A stretch of 13,754 nucleotides of DNA from Sanchytrium tribonematis. Taxonomy: Eukaryota; Sanchytriomycota; Sanchytriomycetes; Sanchytriales; Sanchytriaceae. Where the stretch lies: contig JADGIG010000181.1 in assembly GCA_018985235.1 (NCBI GenBank), positions 1-13,754 of the forward strand, in the 5' to 3' direction. Position numbers and translations under genes: made by a program. This document shows positions 1 through 7,486 of this stretch, one piece after another (the first letter of the stretch is position 1; each line of letters opens with the position of its first letter). The notes beneath the pieces were generated by a model. The model had not been told where the DNA came from, searched no databases, and was given only the letters and a program-made list of their open reading frames with translations.

Positions 1-1269
1 TATAAATTGATTGTTGGATGCATCTAAATAAGTTGTAGCACCAGTCACATTTAATGTGCCATTGAATGTATTGAAGCTGACATCTACAGTGGCAACATTG
101 GTAGAAATAGTTGCATTTCCATAAAAGAAGCTGTGGGATACATTTAAATAGACTAAACTGGCTGGTAAAACTGGTAATTTTCCTTGCATTTTCGTATTAG
201 ACACATCTAAATGCTCTAAATTTGGTGGTAGATCTGGCAAAAGACCAGAGAATAAATTTTGTGAAATATCAATATAGGTGAATGTAGGGGCTAGAAACAC
301 AATTGATCCACTTATAGAATTGTTGGAGACATCTAGAATTCTTATATAAAATTGAGAAACATAGGATACAGCTGATATTTGATTATTTGCTAAATTTAAT
401 ATTTCAACAGCATTGGAACCGATGTAGAATGCCCCTTTTAATAAATTGTTATTTGCATAAAATTGACTTACCCCATTTGGTATTGATGGGAATGAGCTAA
501 ATAAATTGTATGAAATATCAATAACATCCAAATTAGACGAAAATGAAGAAATATACGAGATTGAATTTCGAGATACATTTAAAACAGTCAATGGACCATT
601 AGACGAAACTATGCTGATTCCAGTCAAAAAATTAAAGCCCGCATTAAATTCTCTACATCCAATTGGAATAAGCGGAGCGCCCGTAAAGGAATTATTTGAC
701 AAATCCAGAAATTGAGTCGGATATAATAAGGACAGAAATATAACCCCCCTAAATTGGTTATTAGCACCTCTGAGCTGAATAATAGACGACATTCCTGGTA
801 ATGTTCCACCAAATTGATTGTTGGAAATTGACACATTTGTGAAAATAAAACTTGAAATGTTTCCACTTAATAAATTATCATTTGCAATAAATGTCTTCAT
901 ACTAGCTGGTGCAGAGGTAGGATACTCACCCGTTAACTGGTTGAAACTGACATCTAAAGTGTTGAATGAAGTCCATCCACTTGGTCCACCTGGAATCACA
1001 GGGACCGGACCTGTAATTTGATTGTGACTCACATCTATATAGATTAAGGATGATAATCCATTTGGTAAACTAGACGGAAATGAGCCAGTGAGACCCATTC
1101 TTGTGAAATTGAGGGATAAAATCGCAGTTTTTCCAGAATTACAATTAATCCCTGGTAGCGTACAGCAATTTGATATAGAATATCCTACCAAGCCCAAGCT
1201 AGTCGCTATATTACCTGCAATATTACATTCTGTAGAAAGAAATCCAAAGAAAAACTGTAGAAAGAGCAT
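1..1269 (-). CDS. Secreted leucine-rich-repeat protein, 3' part outside window
   Basis: The frame is open from the ATG at 1269 to the left edge (423 codons seen), so the C-terminus is missing. Residues 1-12 (MLFLQFFFGFLS) are a short hydrophobic signal peptide. C15, C35, C36 and C43 form an N-terminal cap like the CC..GI.C cap of extracellular LRR proteins. From about residue 50 there are roughly 18 repeats of 20-24 residues of the form LDVSxNxLTGxxP, for example IDVSHNQITGPVP (78-90), LDVSFNQLTG (105-114), LDLSNNSFTG (188-197) and LDVSNNSISG (312-321). Many NxS/T sites would be glycosylated in the ER. By family knowledge such proteins are extracellular recognition or adhesion proteins; the ligand here is unknown. 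Whether it ends as a free, GPI-anchored or transmembrane protein cannot be seen. Only 36 bp separate its ATG from the MBF1 stop, so its promoter lies in that gap or inside MBF1. I saw no intron. Confidence 0.88.
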   Translation of the reverse strand, partial: MLFLQFFFGFLSTECNIAGNIATSLGLVGYSISNCCTLPGINCNSGKTAILSLNFTRMGLTGSFPSSLPNGLSSLIYIDVSHNQITGPVPVIPGGPSGWTSFNTLDVSFNQLTGEYPTSAPASMKTFIANDNLLSGNISSFIFTNVSISNNQFGGTLPGMSSIIQLRGANNQFRGVIFLSLLYPTQFLDLSNNSFTGAPLIPIGCREFNAGFNFLTGISIVSSNGPLTVLNVSRNSISYISSFSSNLDVIDISYNLFSSFPSIPNGVSQFYANNNLLKGAFYIGSNAVEILNLANNQISAVSYVSQFYIRILDVSNNSISGSIVFLAPTFTYIDISQNLFSGLLPDLPPNLEHLDVSNTKMQGKLPVLPASLVYLNVSHSFFYGNATISTNVATVDVSFNTFNGTLNVTGATTYLDASNNQFI

Positions 1270-1305
1270 CGCGTTTTTAAAAAATGGCTTGGAATGGGTA
1301 ATTAT

Positions 1306-1719
1306 TTATTTTTTACCTCGAGTCAATGGCTGTCCAATATCTTTACCACGTAGTTTGACACCTAGTACACGCTCTAATTTACCCAATACTTGCTGATTAG
1401 GCTTAGATTTACCACTTTCCAAATCAGAAACAACTTGCTGTTTCTCGTTTATTTTAGTGGCTAGATCTTTTTGAGTCATTTTCTTATCTTGACGTGCTTG
1501 TTGTATGGCTCTACTCACATCTAATGAGACAGTTTGGACCTTGTTGGGCTCATCTAAATCTGCTACTCGGGCTAAATGACTTCCTTCTACATTCACGGAT
1601 TTGTTACCACTGTAAAATTCTTTCTTCTCACCTGCTTTTTGTTCTGATGGCTTCTTTGGTCTACTTTTACTACCTATAACAATTTTATCATCCCATCCAA
1701 CATTAGAATGTTGCTGCAT
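1306..1719 (-). CDS. MBF1: Multiprotein bridging factor 1
   Basis: This 137-residue protein matches MBF1/EDF1. The N-terminal MBF1 domain holds [13 protein letters not shown] (8-20), comparable to the WDTxTIIGSR start of the yeast protein. The C-terminal Cro-type helix-turn-helix spans about 68-122 and includes [16 protein letters not shown] (78-93) and [18 protein letters not shown] (108-125). In known relatives MBF1 bridges TBP and bZIP activators in the nucleus and binds collided ribosomes, where it prevents frameshifting. Its length is slightly below the usual 145-150 residues, the N-terminal linker being short. The ATG at 1719 is the only plausible start. The gene diverges from the CK1-like kinase at 1961, sharing a 241-bp intergenic region with a heat-shock-element-like TTCTAGAA next to the ATG. 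The TAA stop overlaps an AATAAA signal. Confidence 0.96.
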   Translation of the reverse strand: MQQHSNVGWDDKIVIGSKSRPKKPSEQKAGEKKEFYSGNKSVNVEGSHLARVADLDEPNKVQTVSLDVSRAIQQARQDKKMTQKDLATKINEKQQVVSDLESGKSKPNQQVLGKLERVLGVKLRGKDIGQPLTRGKK

Positions 1720-1960
1720 TACACGGAGAAGTTCTAGAAAATTTACAAGTATTTGTCAAAATCATTTGTTATACATTGAAAGGCACCGGTCTCATTATTT
1801 CTGGTCTATTCACATTCAATTTTGATCTAAATTAGTTTAAAAAATGGACTCAAAACTGATCCAATCAAAAAACGACGTCGCTGTTTCATTTTAGAAATAT
1901 TTTGATTTTCTTCACTAGGCCTTCAAAATTTTAGAAAAAGTCAAGAAATATTTTAAGCGC
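1720..1960. promoter_or_regulatory. Divergent MBF1 / CK1-like kinase promoter region
   Basis: This 241-bp spacer lies between two divergent start codons, so it must hold both promoters. Near MBF1 there is GAAGTTCTAGAA (1728-1739), which reads as heat-shock-element units with one irregular spacing. CGACGTCG at 1873-1880 is a perfect palindrome resembling a CRE/bZIP site. Near the kinase there is an A/T-rich ATATTTTAAGCGC directly before the ATG. Site assignments are by motif only. Confidence 0.4.
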
Positions 1961-3110
1961 ATGTCTACTCAACAGCCAGACTCACAATTACCACATAATG
2001 TCTTACCTCACTATGAATTAAAAGAAATACTGGGAAAAGGCGCATTTGGTCAAATCTACTTAGCTACAAAGGATAACATAGATGTAGCCATCAAAATTGA
2101 ATCACCATCTACTAAAAAACAAGTATTAAAACTAGAAACCAATATTTTAAAGAAATGTCAAGAAAGTCATTCTCCCTATTTTCTGACATTATTGGGACAT
2201 GGTAGCTTTGAATATAAATCTAAATATTACCAATTCATGGTGATGCAATTAGCAGGTCAAAATTTAAGTGAAATTCGTAAAAAACAACAAAATCAACGAT
2301 TTTCAATGGCCACTTCAGCACTTTTAATCAAAGAAATGATTTGTGCTATTCGTGATTTCCATAAAGCAGGATATGTTCATAGAGATATCAAACCATCCAA
2401 TTTTGCAATAGATAAACAAAAACAAGTCCCAAGAAGTAAAATTTACATTCTTGATTTTGGATTGGCTCGTAAATTAATTAGAAGTGATGGACAGTTGAAA
2501 CCACCTAGAAATGAAGCAGGATTCCGTGGTACTGCTAGATATGCCTCTATTGGTGCCCATGATGGTAAAGATTTGTCTAAAATCGATGATTTATGGAGTT
2601 TGTTTTATGTCATGGTTGAATTTATGAAGGGCCAATTGCCATGGCGCAAAGAGAAAGAGAAGGAAAGAATCGGAGAAATGAAGAAAGTGATGACCACCAT
2701 GCAATTACTCGTGGGATTGCCAGAACAAACTGTTTTATTTCTCAAATATTTAAAAACTCTAGATTATTTCAGTGAACCCAATTACGATTACATGATTAAC
2801 TTATTTGATCAAATATTCGCAAGTACGGGTGAATCTAGTGATGTATGCTGGGATTGGGAGAGAGAAGTCTTTGAAACTGCAAGTTTGATGACGACAGAGG
2901 GATTACGCGGTATTTCTTCATTTCCAGCAGAGCGAGATGATAACTTATTAGATGTACTTGAAATTTATTTAGAAATCAGATAAAGAAGTGATTAATCCAC
3001 CTATTGAAGAACCACCTCATTCTACAAGCACCCGATTTAGAAAATTTAGAAGAAGGGATAAAACATTTTTACAGAAAATATTAAAAAGTAATCATATTGG
3101 TGCCGTGTAA
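1961..3110 (+). CDS. Casein kinase 1 / tau-tubulin-kinase-like protein kinase, one 19-nt intron
   Basis: Join 1961..2953 and 2973..3110, giving 376 residues. The kinase domain starts near residue 18 with the glycine loop LGKGAFGQ (24-31). It has catalytic K45, HRDIKPSN (140-147, D142 catalytic), DFG (165-167) and GFRGTARYASIGAH (187-200). The last string and the absence of an APE motif are typical of the CK1 group, and GFRGTARYAS followed by DDLWSLFYVMVEF resembles the tau-tubulin-kinase (TTBK) subgroup. It is a Ser/Thr kinase; its substrate is unknown. Read without splicing, the frame ends at 2983. Removing the 19-nt intron restores a 45-residue tail that is Lys/Arg-rich (RKFRRRDK) and ends with the TAA at 3108-3110. 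The tail may be a localisation or docking segment. AATAAA follows 2 nt after the stop. The gene is divergent from MBF1 and followed 76 bp later by a membrane protein on the same strand. Confidence 0.92.
2954..2972 (+). other. 19-nt spliceosomal intron in the CK1-like kinase
   Basis: GTACTTGAAATTTATTTAG lies between codons (phase 0). Removing it joins residue D331 to an open frame of 45 further codons that otherwise has no start. It has the same length and the same ATTTAG end as the intron in the Pho85-like gene. Protein homology cannot confirm this junction because the tail is not conserved, so support comes from frame restoration and motif. Confidence 0.8.
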
Positions 3111-3186
3111 ATAATAAATATTGTTTTTAATCAGTGATTCATTTATTTTATAAAATCAAGCCACATTTCAATATTTCCCCAGAAAC

Positions 3187-3876
3187 ATGAATTTATTCAC
3201 TGCTGGTCTCATATTCGCGTTTATTATTTGTCATTTATATATATGGTCTACTAAAAAGACTAAAATGTATATTTCTATGGCTCATTTACTCCATTTAATA
3301 TTTATGAGTTTATTTCTCATTTGTGCAGTGGTTGATTCATTAAATGGTCCTTTGAAATCAATTATGTTAATTATTGCCAATATAGAATCATTTGAATTAC
3401 TTTATCCATTTATATTCAAATTAAAAAAGCATATTTTATGGATGATTTTCATTTTTAGTGTTTTAGAGTGGATTGCAGTTGGTATTTTAGCATTTAAAGG
3501 CTTCCAATTAACCAGTTTATCATGCGCACTCGTCTTATCCATATTCATTGATTTATTATATACATTTAGACCCATTAAATCTCATGACACGCATGTTAGA
3601 TTTTTTGCCATGATTAGTGCCGTATTCTGCTTATATCAAATATTTATATTGACAGTGCATGGTGAAATGATTATGGAAATGTATATGGTGGTTCAAAGTG
3701 GGTTAATTTTGAGTTTGAATTATATTGAAGAATTGCCAATGCGGGGTCCTAAAATACCATCTAGTAGTCGACATGTGGAATTAAAAGAGTATCCGAATGA
3801 ATCTTATGTGAATGTGGATATTCCATCACCTGTGAGTGCCACGAGACGGGGATTTAGGGGAGACACTGTGGATTAA
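3187..3876 (+). CDS. Seven-helix integral membrane protein, function unknown
   Basis: This 229-residue protein is mostly hydrophobic. I count seven transmembrane segments of about 18-22 residues, near 3-20, 28-49, 57-77, 82-103, 107-127, 137-157 and 160-178. The loops are very short, with a polar tail from 183 to 229 carrying Ser/Arg and two acidic stretches. The layout recalls a compact seven-TM receptor or transporter-like protein, but I see no signature that names a family. There is no cleavable signal peptide, the first segment serving as anchor. The C-rich run TTTCCCC lies 8-14 nt before the ATG, like other genes in this window. The TAA stop is followed at once by AATAAA (3877-3882). The gene converges with secreted gene A, only 36 bp separating their stops. 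Confidence 0.82.
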   Translation: MNLFTAGLIFAFIICHLYIWSTKKTKMYISMAHLLHLIFMSLFLICAVVDSLNGPLKSIMLIIANIESFELLYPFIFKLKKHILWMIFIFSVLEWIAVGILAFKGFQLTSLSCALVLSIFIDLLYTFRPIKSHDTHVRFFAMISAVFCLYQIFILTVHGEMIMEMYMVVQSGLILSLNYIEELPMRGPKIPSSSRHVELKEYPNESYVNVDIPSPVSATRRGFRGDTVD

Positions 3877-3912
3877 AATAAAATTGAGAATTTTACTTAT
3901 ATTTAATTTGCT

Positions 3913-4872
3913 TTATTGAGGTAAATGACTAAAATCGACTTCTGTTTTCATTGAATGTTCTTGACTTTGTAAAAGATTAGATTGTGCCTCGGCTTCAATT
4001 TCTGTGAAACCTGTCGCGTTTCCTTCAATAAGTTCCAAAGGAAGCAAATTTATCACATTTGGATTGGTTGGTTTAAACGCATTCATAAATGGATCATAAA
4101 AGTCACGTGGGAGTAATTTTGAGTATTGTGAACCCAACCCTGGATCATTGAATTCAGCTGTGATTGATTTTATGGCTTTAATTTGCTTAATCTTATCTGT
4201 TGGTCTTTCTAAAAAGAAAACAATTACGAATCTGATCAAAAGTTTAGGAATGCTTCTAAAATCATTTTTTAAAACAAACCGAAACAATGCAATCATTACA
4301 ATTGGATAAATGTTACCTTGTGTAAACCTTTCATCCAACAGATTGAATGATCCAATGACACTCGAGACTACCCTATCAATTTCAGTATAATCTGGCCCAT
4401 ACTGTTCTAATTTTACAGATGTGATTTTGTCCAACATATTAGGGATCCATTTGGCCAAATAATACATCGAATTAACAGGATAAGCTGCGTCGAGATTAAC
4501 AATTTGATACTGGTTAAAACCAATTTCAAATAAAGTCGTATAGCGTACTCTAGCGTCATAGAACGCATTGGCGCAGGAAACTAATGTTAAAAGATCATCA
4601 GTTCTTCTCTTTTGATTATAGCGCAAGGAAGATAAGTGTCCAATGGATTCCTGATGCCAATTGTCACCGTGTCTATCATTAAAATGTGAAGGTATGTGTT
4701 TATAGCCCCTATTAGCAAAGCTACTTTCTAAACCGTGAGACGACTCATTCGATACTGCTTCCAATGGTGGACGTACTTCGCCTTCATATTGATTATTAGT
4801 TTCCTTTTGTGGCGATTCAGTGTATGGTTCATTCAAGTACATTCCAAATACACACAACAATGCAAACAACAT
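3913..4872 (-). CDS. Secreted protein A, paralogue of the protein at 5714-6445
   Basis: This 319-residue protein begins with a very short signal peptide, MLFALLCVFG (1-10). It then has a polar, probably disordered stretch to about residue 90 rich in Glu, Ser, His and Asn, and a mixed helical domain at 95-245. The domain shares NAFY (102-105), FTQGNIY (183-189) and RSIPKLL..F...FF..RP (206-224) with protein B. A hydrophobic helix at 190-201 and another at 211-221 could be amphipathic or membrane-associated. The tail (280-319) is acidic. I recognise no known family. The start at 4872 is chosen because the signal peptide and the upstream sequence are conserved with B. The TAA stop lies inside AATAAA. 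The location is likely extracellular or secretory; the function is unknown and a host-facing role is only inferred. Confidence 0.85.
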   Translation of the reverse strand: MLFALLCVFGMYLNEPYTESPQKETNNQYEGEVRPPLEAVSNESSHGLESSFANRGYKHIPSHFNDRHGDNWHQESIGHLSSLRYNQKRRTDDLLTLVSCANAFYDARVRYTTLFEIGFNQYQIVNLDAAYPVNSMYYLAKWIPNMLDKITSVKLEQYGPDYTEIDRVVSSVIGSFNLLDERFTQGNIYPIVMIALFRFVLKNDFRSIPKLLIRFVIVFFLERPTDKIKQIKAIKSITAEFNDPGLGSQYSKLLPRDFYDPFMNAFKPTNPNVINLLPLELIEGNATGFTEIEAEAQSNLLQSQEHSMKTEVDFSHLPQ

Positions 4873-4920
4873 GGGGGATGGACATCATGTCTCTTTTATA
4901 ACAAATGGGGCAACACGTGG
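4873..4920 (-). promoter_or_regulatory. Promoter of secreted gene A: TATA-like box and E-box
   Basis: Reading on the minus strand there is an E-box CACGTG (4914-4919), then TATAAAAGAG (4891-4900), then CCCCC touching the ATG. The same three elements with nearly the same spacing occur before gene B. CACGTG is the known site of bHLH regulators such as Pho4 and Cbf1 in fungi. Which factor binds here is unknown. Confidence 0.6.
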
Positions 4921-5481
4921 TTGTACAAATATACTCCGCTGCTAAATAGTCAAGTCGCACACAGGTGAGTACAACGAATTTGCAAATGGACGCCCCCGAA
5001 ATGACTCAAACAATCAATCTACTTCCAAAATGTCAAAAATCCATTTATTTGCCCAATTGACTCAATCATTTATATAATTCTCTGACTACGACGCTGGTCA
5101 ACTCGATTCGTATACCTCTAAAGTCATTTAAAATCAAATGGGACCTTAGGTGCGATTGCGCAATCTATTTTACTAAAATCCTTTATAAAATAGTATTCTT
5201 TTATTTATTAAGTTATGATTGTTTTCGGTGGTCATTTTGCAGTTTAAAATAGGCAATGATTTTGTAAAATCCATTTAATAGCTCTATTAGTTTCTGTCAT
5301 CAATTTGCTACTATAATTCCTATGGAACATGTGGTTGTACATGATTTACAATTTGAAATTTGATTGGCAAAATCCCAATTTTTTTGACAATTAATGTAAT
5401 CAATAGATTATGAAAATAGAAAGAATCAGATCATTCTTTAGTCAATTGGATTGTTAGTATTCATTAAATTTCCACATATAT
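4921..5481. other. Intergenic stretch without a recognisable gene
   Basis: I found no open frame over about 35 codons with coding character on either strand. The stretch holds GATTGCGCAATC (5154-5165), a perfect 12-nt palindrome containing the ATTGCGCAAT consensus of C/EBP-type bZIP factors. At 5322-5341 it holds a segment resembling the E-box flank of gene A (a CATGTGGTTGTACA core). Short ATG-led frames at 5000 and 5028 end after 15-20 codons. Confidence 0.45.
5154..5165. promoter_or_regulatory. Palindromic bZIP-like site GATTGCGCAATC
   Basis: This is a perfect 12-nt palindrome around the C/EBP-type consensus ATTGCGCAAT. It lies in the long gap between A and the fragment after B, about 280 bp upstream of A. 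The assignment is by motif only. Confidence 0.3.
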
Positions 5482-5685
5482 TTATTCATTTTTATAACGC
5501 CACTGTTGATAACGATCTTCAACCCAGTTCTCCACAAAAACATTCTCAATTTGAATTAAACCAGTGAATGGATCATCAAATTGTGTTTGTGGGAGATAAA
5601 CACATCCTACGGCCCATGTTTTCCAATTGCTACCATATAATTTTGTAAAATATGTGATGGATCCATCTTGTTGACCTCTATTTTT
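5482..5685 (-). pseudogene. 3' fragment of a paralogue of secreted proteins A and B
   Basis: A minus-strand frame of 67 codons plus TAA has no ATG and lies just after the stop of gene B. It reads KNRGQQDGSITYF... then YLPQTQFDDPFTGLI and ends WRYKNE. LP..F.DPF matches LLPRDFYDPF (253-262) of protein A, at nucleotide level too (CTCCCAC then ATGATCCATT). Its opening KNR, at nucleotide level, resembles the stretch encoding KNRVKSWLPS near the end of B. The TAA lies within AATAAA as in intact genes. No GT-AG intron of the local type joins it to gene B, since the frame is closed by a stop upstream with no donor in between. It is most simply the remnant 3' end of a third family member. An unrecognised alternative last exon is possible. 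Confidence 0.5.
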
Positions 5686-5713
5686 ATTTGTTATTGTTAA
5701 ATTAAAAATAAGT

Positions 5714-6445
5714 TTATTGATCCATTAAGAGCATGATTCCTAAAACTTCTGATGGAAGCCATGACTTGACTCTATTTTTTCGAAAATAATCTCTAGTAGT
5801 GTCGTTATCTACTTTTTTCAAATCATTATTATACTCATTTAAATCATCTGATTCCCATTGAGTCATTGTTTCACAATACTGATTTACAACTTCATTTACC
5901 ACATTCACCTGATCAATACCTTTGTGAGGACGATTGATGAAAAACTTGTACATGAAATCTAAAAGAAGATTTGGAATTTTTCGATAATTGGAACCATTAA
6001 TTACATTAACAAAAATAAGGCTCATTAATTTATAGTAGATTCCATCTTGGGTAAACATGCCACCCAATCTTAAAATACTGGTTAAAGTATAAGCTCCAAT
6101 GAAATGATGGATTTTGTAGTGTTCTTCTGATTTTGTAAAATCAGACCCTCTGAATTGTTGTAATAACGATTGTGCGAATTGTGATCCGTAATAGAATGCA
6201 TTGACTATCCAGCCAGGATCTTTATTTAAAAACTCTGGCCTTGGGTTTCCCAGCATATTCATGTAATCTCTTTTTCTGTCTTCTTCTAAAACTGGACTCA
6301 TATCTAAGGACAATAGATTATTGGTGTATGTTCTTTCATCCTGTTTTATTTTGATATCCCGCTGCTCGGATAGACTGAGTGATCTTTGAGTGCTTTTGAC
6401 AGTACCATGATGCATCCCAAATACACACAACAATGCAAACAACAT
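5714..6445 (-). CDS. Secreted protein B, paralogue of secreted protein A
   Basis: This protein has 243 residues from the ATG at 6445. A longer frame reaches 6508, but the shorter start matches protein A exactly (MLFALLCVFGM) and lies just after the promoter elements. After the signal peptide (1-10) comes a polar stretch to about residue 75. The shared domain (79-180) holds NAFY (82-85), FTQDGIY (131-137) and RKIPNLLLDF...FF.NRP (155-173). The C-terminus is shorter than that of A and ends LPSEVLGIMLLMDQ. There are hardly any cysteines. The two paralogues are about as different in their mature parts as distant family members, while the first 11 codons are almost identical in DNA. The stop codon is part of AATAAA. 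No known family is recognised; it is probably exported. Confidence 0.83.
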   Translation of the reverse strand: MLFALLCVFGMHHGTVKSTQRSLSLSEQRDIKIKQDERTYTNNLLSLDMSPVLEEDRKRDYMNMLGNPRPEFLNKDPGWIVNAFYYGSQFAQSLLQQFRGSDFTKSEEHYKIHHFIGAYTLTSILRLGGMFTQDGIYYKLMSLIFVNVINGSNYRKIPNLLLDFMYKFFINRPHKGIDQVNVVNEVVNQYCETMTQWESDDLNEYNNDLKKVDNDTTRDYFRKNRVKSWLPSEVLGIMLLMDQ

Positions 6446-6493
6446 GGGGAGGGTACTGTCAGTCTCTTTTATGATAAATTGGGGAAGCACGTG
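6446..6493 (-). promoter_or_regulatory. Promoter of secreted gene B: TATA-like box and E-box
   Basis: On the minus strand there is CACGTG (6488-6493), then CATAAAAGAG (6464-6473), then CCCTCCCC touching the ATG. The distance from the AAAAGAG box to the ATG is identical to that in gene A. A one-base length difference between box and E-box rules out that the similarity reflects a plus-strand coding frame. Confidence 0.6.
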
Positions 6494-6536
6494 GTCACAC
6501 CAAAACACTCCTGTCGTACAATTTTAGAATCATCAA

Positions 6537-6891
6537 ATGGATCAAAAACTTTATTCCAGATCAGCCAAATTTGAGCATATTTCTGCATCGGATCTCATTT
6601 CACAATGTCAATGGATCACCGATAATTTAAACTCACCCCAAATAGATTTCCATTTTGTTAAAGCACACTCAAATAACATCCTAAATAATTTTGTGGACTC
6701 GCTTCGTAATGTTAGTCTAGATCTTTTATTACCAGTGCCATTACAATTGGTTACACATTTAAAGAAAAACGAATCAGTCAGCTTCTAAGAAAACGGAAGC
6801 TTTTGAGCAATTTATTTATATTTTAACTGAGATCCAATCATTTTCTCATACTATACAACATCGTATAGATCTACTGCGCCAAAAAACTTGA
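6537..6891 (+). pseudogene. Decayed RNase H domain fragment
   Basis: The plus-strand frame 6537-6788 reads FHFVKAHSNNILNNFVDSL (38-56). This matches the last conserved block of RNase H folds (V.AHSGN..NE.ADSLA), with H44 and D54 at the expected places. The N-terminal catalytic acidic residues are absent and an in-frame stop lies 9 nt before the ATG. After the stop at 6786-6788, a second frame displaced by one base runs open to TGA at 6889-6891 (SASKKTEAFEQFIYILTEIQ). No 19-20 nt GT-AG intron repairs the shift. I read it as a broken remnant of a retroelement polymerase or of an RNase H1-type gene; the first seems more likely but is not proven. Confidence 0.45.
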
Positions 6892-7038
6892 TTTCATCTC
6901 CACCCAAAGAACCTTGTTCTTTTTAACAAAAAAAAAGGACGCCCACAAATGACAAAATGATCAAATAGAGGATCAAGTACTACTCAGTTTTGGCGAATAT
7001 GTCAAATAACTCATTCAAATTGCAATTATTTATTAAAT
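6892..7038. other. Intergenic, A-rich, no gene seen
   Basis: This is the NTF2 3' flank. AATAAA begins 4 nt after the NTF2 stop on the minus strand. It holds an A-run followed by GGACGCCC (6937-6944), an octamer also present at 4988-4995. No reading frame of note. Confidence 0.4.
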
Positions 7039-7433
7039 TCACCCATAATTCAATCTGAAAATATCATTTAATACGTAAAATCCTTCTCCTTCAGCCACCA
7101 AATTAAACACTTGTGCAAATTTCAATGGATTTGCATTATCATCTACTAATAATTGACCAGTCACCTAAATTAATTTAAATTTACACTAACTAGAATATAA
7201 CCACCATCTGGATGAGATGGCTGTGCATCAATACTCTCTACTTTATGTTGCACTTTTTGAAATGGCAAATTGGTTAATTTTTCAGCGATTAATGCGGCAC
7301 TTTGCGTATGATTGCCTTCAAAACTTAACATTGAGAAATCTCTATATAGTCCTTGTAAATTGGATCTATTGGTGTCGAATGTTTGGTAGTAATAATTTAC
7401 AAATTCTTTGGCAACTGCGTCAAAGTTGGACAT
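7039..7433 (-). CDS. NTF2: Nuclear transport factor 2, one 20-nt intron
   Basis: Join 7433..7185 and 7164..7039, giving 124 residues against 125 in yeast NTF2. The first exon has [20 protein letters not shown] (11-30), SMLSFEG (34-40), LPFQKVQH (56-63) and [10 protein letters not shown] (69-78). After splicing the protein continues [13 protein letters not shown], then FAQVFNLV and [10 protein letters not shown] to the end, each matching the yeast protein closely. NTF2 is a small cone-shaped dimer that carries Ran-GDP from cytoplasm to nucleus and binds FG nucleoporins. The start is fixed by homology. The ATG is only 53 bp from the stop of gene F on the same strand, and a heat-shock-element-like array sits in that gap. 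The stop is TGA, followed 4 nt later by AATAAA. Confidence 0.96.
7165..7184 (-). other. 20-nt spliceosomal intron in NTF2
   Basis: GTAAATTTAAATTAATTTAG on the minus strand, phase 0. Splicing yields [13 protein letters not shown], which aligns without gap to the corresponding yeast NTF2 segment (LVMITGDLLIDD). A 26-nt alternative using an upstream GT also keeps the frame but would delete two conserved strand residues. The 20-nt choice is the better one. Confidence 0.93.
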
Positions 7434-7450
7434 GGTTTCAAAAAATATTA

Positions 7451-7471
7451 GAAGTTTCTAGAAGTTGCGAA
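7451..7471. promoter_or_regulatory. Heat-shock-element-like array before NTF2
   Basis: On the plus strand the units are GAA-gt-TTC-ta-GAA-gt-TgC-ga-A. That is three perfect alternating GAA/TTC units with 2-nt spacers, as in canonical HSF sites, plus a weaker fourth. It lies 18 nt before the NTF2 ATG and 16 nt past the stop of gene F. Function is inferred from the motif only. Confidence 0.4.
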
Positions 7472-7486
7472 ATGGGTAATTTTATT

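Noticed and set aside
5000-5160. Small plus-strand genes starting at 5000 or 5028
   Set aside because: The frames end after 15-20 codons, match no small conserved protein I know, and no local-type intron extends them.
5310-5345. Third copy of the A/B promoter (CATGTGGTTGTACA next to CTATAA)
   Set aside because: The match is about 17 of 19 bases in a short window, and no signal-peptide codons follow on the minus strand. Possibly a remnant, but not enough to annotate.
4735-6574. Conserved plus-strand frames opposite the 5' ends of A and B (QQCKQHG...LFY.K)
   Set aside because: They mirror the shared signal peptide and promoter. A one-base length difference breaks the frame between the two copies, so they are shadows.
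6830-6880. tRNA or structured RNA suggested by CTATAC...GTATAG
   Set aside because: Only a 6-bp hairpin. There is no T-loop consensus or cloverleaf in the flanks, and nowhere in the window did I find a convincing tRNA.
4988-6944. Octamer GGACGCCC at 4988-4995 and 6937-6944 followed by AAATGAC
   Set aside because: There are only two copies and no gene start shared between them. I could not give it a role beyond coincidence or an old duplication.
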